Source: CAZUVM01 sp964623885 (lineage in GTDB: Bacteria; Verrucomicrobiota; Verrucomicrobiia; Limisphaerales; UBA8199). Taken from it: a stretch of 10,336 nucleotides of DNA. The notes below the pieces were generated by a model. That model had not been told where the DNA came from. It worked only from the letters and a program-made list of their open reading frames with translations, and did not search any database. The stretch covers positions 1-10,336 of the forward strand of contig CAZUVM010000203.1 of the NCBI GenBank assembly GCA_964623885.1. The letters are read 5' to 3'. Positions 6,275 through 10,336 of the stretch are shown here, piece by piece (position 1 is the first letter of the stretch; each line of letters begins with the position of its first letter). The position numbers and the translations under genes were made by a program.

Positions 6275-9200
6275 TTACGGAGTCTTGATCATGTAGAAAA
6301 GGCGGGGGTTGGACGGACTTATTGGCAGCGTCGCCGAAAAGTTGCCGCTGCCGTCGAATGTCCCCGTCATATTTGTACCCCAGCTTGCAATAGGTGCCAC
6401 CACGCTGGCGTTGGTCAAAACCGAGAAACTTCCGTTCGGCGTTCCGCCTGAACCGCTGATCTGGAAGTTTCCGCCACTGTGGACGACGCCTGAAATCAAC
6501 GGCGCGTTTAAAACCACGCCCAGCAGCTCGATCTCACCAATGCTCATGAAGTACGTGTTGTTGTCTTGCTTGACGTGATTGAAGGTCAGGCGATAGGTCG
6601 TGTACGCCTTGTTATTGGCGAAGCGGAGCTCTTGGACCGAGGCGGTTAGCGGATCGGCTGCACTGGCCAGCGGATTCCGGTCATCTGGTATGGAGAGCGC
6701 GGTGTCAGGAAGAATGGTCGCGTAGGTCGTGCCGCCATCGTTTGAACCTTCCAATTGGACATCCGCCGGATCGCTGTCCGTTCCATCGTTGCCCGGATAA
6801 ATCCGAAAGGCCGTGACCCGGCTCGCGCCGGCGGCGGGAGTTACAACGAAGCCAACCGGACCACCGAATGGTGGGAATCCGGCGTTGTTGTTGAGACCGC
6901 TGCCCCGGGTATTGTAAAAGTCACATTGGTTATCGATCACCGAAGGTGGAAAAGTAGTACTGGTCGAAGTGTTGCCGAAATCGGTGATCGGATCAGTTGG
7001 CTGTGTGACGTCAGTGTTGGTATCCAGAATCGTCACCTGCACCACGGCGCTGGTCACTGATGCGAGAGAATTGGTGGCGATGAGCCTGAAGTTCCCAGCA
7101 TCACTAAAGTTCGCCGGGTTGATAGTCAACGTCGCGGTATGCGAACCTGAAATCGTGCCGGCATCGCTCAGGTCCGTGAATACGCTCGCAATTTGCTTTT
7201 GCCAGCGAGAATTCGGGGCCGGGCTTCCGCTGACCGTCGCAGCGATGGTAAGGGTGGTTCCATTGTAGGCCTTGGCAGCGGGCGGAACGGTGACAACGAG
7301 GGGCAGATTTGTGGTCACGCCCAGCAACTCGATATCACCAATTTGGAAGCTGCCGAAACCGTCTCCGCCCTTCAAATGCGAGAACGTCAACCGATAACTC
7401 GAGTAGCCAGTCGTATTCGGGAAATGCACCTCGGTTACAAAGGCCACGAGTGGATCGGGCGCTCCGCTCGTGTTGCGGCCGTCTGGCAGCGTCATCGAGT
7501 TCGAGGCGATCAGCGTCCAGGAGGCCCCGCCGTTGATGGATCCTTCGAGCTTATAATCCGACGGATCGCGTCCGGTGGTGTCATTGGCCGTGTAAAACCG
7601 CATGGCGGTAACCAGGGTTGCGCCCGCGTTGGGCGTAATCACGCATCCGATCGGAAGGCTTGTGTTTGCCCCCCATTTCGTGCCCAGGCTGTTATCAATG
7701 GCATTTGCTACCGCTCCGTCCCCGAACAGGCTGCCGCCGAAGGAAGTGATCGGATCACCGGGCTGTGTGACGTCCGTGTTGGTGGAGAGCACGGTAGCTG
7801 TGGCCGGGGAGCTGGTCACCGAGCCGCCCGCGTTGGAAGCAACGACTCGAAAGTCCGCCGCGTCCGCGTAGTAGTCAGCGCTGGAGATCGAAAGCGTGGC
7901 GGTCGTGGCTCCCGAAACGGTGCCGCCGTTGCTCAAATTGGCGAAGACGCCGTTCGTTCCTTTTTGCCACTGATACGTAAATGGCCCGATGCCGGTCACC
8001 TGGACCGCGAACTGCATGGGGCTCCCCGCGTAGACATTCGTGCCGACCGGTTGCTCGGTAAAAATGGGTGGAACTGGTGTGGTTGATCCGCTCAAAGCAA
8101 AAATCGCGGCGCGACCGCCGGTGTTGGTGTAGACCAAATCAATTGAAGTAACCGGGCTGACCGTGTCTGCCAGGACAATGTCGCTCGCGAAGAGCCGGTC
8201 CGCGCCGTTTTGGGCGAAGGTTTGCTGGCTCCACTGTCCGCTATCAGCGGCCACGCGGCCATTGGGTATGTAAATCGGCGTCGAACTGTCAAACCAGTCA
8301 ACAACGTTGATGATGTTGGTTTCCGAGCCACCATTCTGGTGATGCACGATGACCACGGGTTGTACGGGCCCGTTCCCCGCGGCATCCAGGAACGACAACG
8401 CGTAATAGGCCTTCGGAGTAACTAAGGTAATCGTTGCATTCGAAATGACTGTGCTTACCCACACAACGTCATTGGTCGTGTAGTCCGGGGCCATCGTATA
8501 GCTATGGTCTCCGGCCGCATTGGTAAAGGTGGAACCATGGACCGGGATGCCGCTGGCCTGGGCGATCGCGTTCACGGTGGGATTGCCATAAATCACCGGG
8601 CCGTTGTTGATCATGTTGAAATCATGGCCTATTTCGTAAAAGGTGTAACCGGTGTTCCCGTCGTTGTCCATGGTCTCGGTCGTAGCCCACACGTTGGTAC
8701 TATCCACAATCGTCGGCGTGACTACTCGCCCCCGTTTAGCGGCCGTGGCTTCGACCACGAAATCATAGGTGTAACCGGTAACCGCGATCGGAGCCACGGC
8801 GCCCCCGGGCGTGGTCGCGCCGCTGACGCCCAGGATGTCATTGTGCGAGCTGGCTTGCCCGCTCACGTACGAGAGGATGATGTTCGTGACTGGGCTGGTC
8901 GTATTGGTCAGGGTGATATCCCGGAAATAAATGCGTGGATTAGCTCCATCAGTTTCAGTGGTGAACGTGACCGGACTTTGACACCGCCCACCCACCGTTA
9001 AGGCTATACCCGATCCTCCGAACCAATCCGGACAGCCGAAACTTCCGATTTCAAAGGTTCCATCTGCGTGGTTGACTCTTACGCCAATCACATCGCCTCC
9101 ATTACCGCCGCTCCCGAGGAAGGACAACAGCGTGTAGGCTGCCGGCGAGGTCAAGGTAAACGTGCCGTTGGTAACGGCGGTGTCAATGAGGATTCCATTC

Positions 9201-9535
9201 GGCCCGACATACGTCGGCGGCGTTCTGAATGAGTAGTTGGCATTATCTTGTGCCGTGAAGACGGTATTCGCTGGCGGCAAGCCGTTGCCGCCATTCGCCG
9301 GGTCGAAACCCTGTTCGAACCAGGTATTGGCGCCATTATTCGTTCCTTGATCCACCGTGGCCGTGGTGACGACATCCAGCCTTGGCGTCGTGTTCGATTC
9401 GACAATTAGATCTTGATTATAGCTGCCGGTTGTTATGGGAATAGGTGAGTACCCTGCCTGTGAGATGCTTGCTCCCACGAGCGCTAGCGACAATAGAGTC
9501 GCCGGTACGAGTTTCAGGAGATATGTTTTTTTCAT
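6275..9535 (-). CDS. Large exported modular protein: duplicated N-terminal domain, two Ig-discoidin units, C-terminal tail
   Basis: The 1086-residue product starts with a clear signal peptide (MKKTYLLK, hydrophobic core, cleavage near SQA at 27). Two related beta-rich modules follow (about 28-243 and 252-485), each with a D-V-VE opening, an F-L-GNG strand block, a DWF motif and a SPVT-I-L-Y strand. Then come an Ig-like domain (about 488-587, YQWQKG and DAADFRVVASNAGG), an F5/8 type C (discoidin-like) domain (about 588-740, LEGSINGGASWTLI, SYRLTF, IGDIELLG), a second Ig (741-841), a second discoidin-like domain (842-1007), and a tail (about 1010-1086, GSFSVLTN, FDGSGNFSATLP, RLFYMIKTP) of a kind common at verrucomicrobial C-termini. 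No enzyme motif or PEP-CTERM anchor is visible. Such modules usually bind glycans or surfaces; the function is inferred. The gene has its own promoter candidate and terminator. The Shine-Dalgarno is weak; the ATG is chosen for the signal peptide. Confidence 0.9.
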   Translation of the reverse strand: MKKTYLLKLVPATLLSLALVGASISQAGYSPIPITTGSYNQDLIVESNTTPRLDVVTTATVDQGTNNGANTWFEQGFDPANGGNGLPPANTVFTAQDNANYSFRTPPTYVGPNGILIDTAVTNGTFTLTSPAAYTLLSFLGSGGNGGDVIGVRVNHADGTFEIGSFGCPDWFGGSGIALTVGGRCQSPVTFTTETDGANPRIYFRDITLTNTTSPVTNIILSYVSGQASSHNDILGVSGATTPGGAVAPIAVTGYTYDFVVEATAAKRGRVVTPTIVDSTNVWATTETMDNDGNTGYTFYEIGHDFNMINNGPVIYGNPTVNAIAQASGIPVHGSTFTNAAGDHSYTMAPDYTTNDVVWVSTVISNATITLVTPKAYYALSFLDAAGNGPVQPVVIVHHQNGGSETNIINVVDWFDSSTPIYIPNGRVAADSGQWSQQTFAQNGADRLFASDIVLADTVSPVTSIDLVYTNTGGRAAIFALSGSTTPVPPIFTEQPVGTNVYAGSPMQFAVQVTGIGPFTYQWQKGTNGVFANLSNGGTVSGATTATLSISSADYYADAADFRVVASNAGGSVTSSPATATVLSTNTDVTQPGDPITSFGGSLFGDGAVANAIDNSLGTKWGANTSLPIGCVITPNAGATLVTAMRFYTANDTTGRDPSDYKLEGSINGGASWTLIASNSMTLPDGRNTSGAPDPLVAFVTEVHFPNTTGYSSYRLTFSHLKGGDGFGSFQIGDIELLGVTTNLPLVVTVPPAAKAYNGTTLTIAATVSGSPAPNSRWQKQIASVFTDLSDAGTISGSHTATLTINPANFSDAGNFRLIATNSLASVTSAVVQVTILDTNTDVTQPTDPITDFGNTSTSTTFPPSVIDNQCDFYNTRGSGLNNNAGFPPFGGPVGFVVTPAAGASRVTAFRIYPGNDGTDSDPADVQLEGSNDGGTTYATILPDTALSIPDDRNPLASAADPLTASVQELRFANNKAYTTYRLTFNHVKQDNNTYFMSIGEIELLGVVLNAPLISGVVHSGGNFQISGSGGTPNGSFSVLTNASVVAPIASWGTNMTGTFDGSGNFSATLPISPSNPRLFYMIKTP
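6515..7315 (-). repeat. Second Ig-discoidin coding unit of the giant gene
   Basis: This encodes residues 741-1007 and is a diverged tandem copy of the unit at 7316-8074. The Ig-discoidin junction is best conserved: bases 6984-7021 and 7746-7783 agree at 34 of 38 positions, and both encode TNTDVTQP followed by DPIT. Both units end in the IG-IELLG motif. It is a tandem domain duplication within one gene. Confidence 0.85.
7316..8074 (-). repeat. First Ig-discoidin coding unit of the giant gene
   Basis: This encodes residues 488-740, the partner of the following unit. The Ig part carries GPFTYQWQKG and TATLSIS; the discoidin part carries AIDNSLGTKW, LEGSINGG and SYRLTFSH. The DNTLGTKW-like loop is better preserved here than in the second copy, where it reads VIDNQCDFYNTRG. 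Confidence 0.85.
8081..8782 (-). repeat. Second copy of the N-terminal beta-rich module
   Basis: This encodes residues 252-485 and aligns with the module at 8807-9454: YDFVVEA with NQDLIVES, ITLVTPKAYYALSFL with FTLTSPAAYTLLSFL, NVVDWF with GCPDWF, and SPVTSIDLVY with SPVTNIILSY. Proteins with a similar layout occur in verrucomicrobial and flavobacterial exported proteins. Its function is not known. Confidence 0.8.
8807..9454 (-). repeat. First copy of the N-terminal beta-rich module
   Basis: This encodes residues 28-243, directly after the signal peptide. It contains WFEQGFDPANGGNGLP, a hydrophobic strand then GSGGNGGDVI, VNHADGTFEI, DWFGGSG and a Cys pair (168, 185) that is absent from the second copy and may form a disulfide outside the cell. 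Confidence 0.8.
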
Positions 9536-9596
9536 TCAGGTTGAGGAGTTGAGGTTTTTTAGGAAGTGCGAGGGTCGCTACGAATCGGTTAGGTTG

Positions 9597-9602
9597 ATTA
9601 TA
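9597..9602 (-). promoter_or_regulatory. Candidate -10 box of the giant gene
   Basis: A perfect TATAAT lies on the minus strand 61 bases before the ATG at 9535. The -35 region is weak (CTTTCA at 16-base spacing). This predicts a leader of roughly 55 bases. Support rests mainly on the -10 match and position. Confidence 0.4.
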
Positions 9603-9709
9603 GGTTTCGATACGGCAATGAAAGCTCAGAAAACACGCAGATCCCGCGCCGGAATCGTGCGAGGTGATAGCTGCTTATTGCTTTTCCTGACATTCAACGC
9701 GGAGATTTG

Positions 9710-9856
9710 ATGCGCAGCATTGTGTTCTGTCGAAAGACGATTCGCAAGGAAAGAACAACTACACAACGCCTGGCTAGAGGGTCCCGGCGTCGCAAAAGTT
9801 ACTTTTCCAAATTGATTGTTGTCACAAGTTGCCGACTGTGGGGGCAGTTTGAATAA
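9710..9856 (+). CDS. Possible small basic protein (48 residues), doubtful
   Basis: An ATG frame of 48 codons preceded by GGAG at 5-base spacing, one of the best Shine-Dalgarno matches in the window. The product is rich in Arg and Lys (CRKTIRKER, RGSRRRKS) and resembles no family I know. It lies in the long intergenic region before the response regulator. Short basic frames of this kind arise by chance, so it is listed as possible only. Confidence 0.15.
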   Translation: MRSIVFCRKTIRKERTTTQRLARGSRRRKSYFSKLIVVTSCRLWGQFE

Positions 9857-9874
9857 GAGAAGGGCTGGAATCAT

Positions 9875-9892
9875 ATCATCCAAATGGATGAT
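9875..9892. promoter_or_regulatory. Copy C: perfect 18-base palindrome, candidate operator
   Basis: ATCATCCAAATGGATGAT has perfect 8-base arms around a central AA. It matches the reverse complement of the core at 9982-9999 at 16 of 18 positions. It lies 140 bases before the response regulator ATG. Dimeric regulators bind sites of this shape; the binder is unknown. Confidence 0.5.
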
Positions 9893-9979
9893 TCTAGAGG
9901 GTGCGGTATTGACGCTTACGGAAAGGCGTTCGGCAGTTTTTTTGATCGAATAGGCCTCTTTGCATTTCCCTGGGTAATT

Positions 9980-10022
9980 CTCTCATCCATTTGGACGATG
10001 CCAAGCACCGCCACCGCTGCTA
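9980..10022. promoter_or_regulatory. Copy B of the 43-base element upstream of the response regulator
   Basis: The core CTCATCCATTTGGACGAT (9982-9999) is a near-palindrome, followed by GCCAAGCACCGCCACCGC, also shared with copy A at 6145-6187. It ends 10 bases before the response regulator ATG, so it probably overlaps that gene's promoter or leader. Autoregulation is possible but not shown. Confidence 0.5.
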
Positions 10023-10032
10023 AGCTTCGCCG

Positions 10033-10336
10033 ATGAATTTGCACCGCGGACCGCCACCCTCCGCGCTGTCGCAAACGGGTAACGTGTTAACATCCGTAGC
10101 CATTGTCGAAGACGATGCCGATTTCCGGGCCACCCTGGCCCATTATCTGGATGAGGCTCCAGGGTATCGGTGCGTCTGCACCTGCAGCACCTCCGAAGAG
10201 GCGCTGCAGAAAATCCCGCGCTTGCTGCCGGATGTCGTGCTGATGGACATCCATTTGCCGCGCATGTCGGGCGTCGATTGTACGCGACGGCTCAAGGAGC
10301 TCTGCCCTTCGATACAGATCCTCATACTGACCGTTT
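10033..10336 (+). CDS. Response regulator receiver domain, NarL/FixJ-type, 5' part
   Basis: The first 101 residues are visible and the gene runs off the right edge. It is a CheY-like receiver domain: the acidic pair in VAIVEDD (residues 26-28), the phosphoacceptor Asp72 in VVLMDIHLPRMSG, and the conserved Thr100 in ILILTV. The later Lys and any output domain lie outside the window. The receiver sequence is most like NarL/FixJ regulators, which carry a LuxR-type helix-turn-helix; that is an inference. The ATG at 10033 gives a 22-residue lead before the first strand; the GTG at 10084, in frame, would start just at LTSVAIVEDD and matches the usual receiver start better. Neither has a clear Shine-Dalgarno. 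No histidine kinase gene is adjacent on the left. The palindromes upstream may be its own binding sites. Confidence 0.9.
   Translation, partial: MNLHRGPPPSALSQTGNVLTSVAIVEDDADFRATLAHYLDEAPGYRCVCTCSTSEEALQKIPRLLPDVVLMDIHLPRMSGVDCTRRLKELCPSIQILILTV

Larger units (their letters stand above)
9603..9979. other. Long intergenic region between the giant gene and the response regulator
   Basis: The full gap is 497 bases (9536-10032). Apart from the -10 candidate, the doubtful small frame and the two palindromes, I see no RNA gene or riboswitch I can name. A TTGACG at 9909-9914 has no matching -10 box. A T7 run at 9937-9943 follows an imperfect 6-base stem with a 9-base gap, too weak for a terminator. 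Confidence 0.5.

Noticed and set aside
6984..7783. Two 38-base near-identical stretches, at first look like direct repeats of a CRISPR or mobile element
   Set aside because: They are 762 bases apart, only two in number, and encode the same Ig-discoidin junction in frame.
7193..8086. 297-codon plus-strand frame inside the giant gene
   Set aside because: It is low-complexity Arg/Gly-rich sequence opposite clear Ig and discoidin domains, so it is an antisense artefact.
9909..9914. TTGACG resembling a -35 box
   Set aside because: No -10-like hexamer occurs 16-18 bases downstream.
9912..9943. Possible terminator: short stem followed by a T-run
   Set aside because: The stem is 6 pairs including one G-T pair and lies 9 bases from the T-run, too weak to call.

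Overview
The window looks like chromosomal DNA of a Verrucomicrobiota bacterium, most likely a soil or freshwater member of the Limisphaerales/Pedosphaera type. This is inferred from several things: high-GC coding sequence with weak Shine-Dalgarno signals, very large secreted proteins built from Ig and discoidin-like modules, a verrucomicrobial style of C-terminal tail on the largest protein, secreted proteins with degenerate pseudopilin-like or LTxxQ segments, and GC-rich palindromes between genes. I see no rRNA, tRNA, CRISPR array, transposase or phage gene.

Layout from left to right. (1) The 3' part of a uridine kinase/phosphoribulokinase-like gene runs in from the left edge (+). (2) After a small palindrome comes a convergent two-gene operon on the minus strand (706-3497). 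Its upstream gene encodes an exported protein with a CxxC and a probable ligand-binding C-terminal domain. Its downstream gene starts in a 4-base ATGA overlap and encodes a membrane-anchored protein with a catalytically dead-looking endonuclease/exonuclease/phosphatase (EEP) fold and a coiled-coil tail. (3) The purine biosynthesis gene purN (+) is divergent from that operon. (4) A minus-strand gene encodes an exported LTxxQ (Spy-like) plus SGNH-like esterase fusion; an 83-base inverted repeat lies inside its apparent 5' coding end. (5) A 1086-residue exported protein (minus) has a duplicated N-terminal beta-rich module, then two Ig-discoidin units, then a short C-terminal domain. It is followed by a textbook intrinsic terminator. 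(6) A 497-base intergenic region holds a probable -10 box for the giant gene and two copies of an 18-base palindrome. (7) The start of a NarL/FixJ-type response regulator (+) runs off the right edge.

Most of the middle genes are for exported or envelope proteins, which suggests surface or polymer interaction, but no pathway joins them. The best candidates for new biology are the palindrome near ATCGTCCAAATGGATGAG, present near both the response regulator and the SGNH gene; the apparently catalytically dead EEP membrane protein in its coupled operon; and the inverted repeat overlapping the start of the SGNH gene. I do not see a clear new defence, mobile or biosynthetic system.
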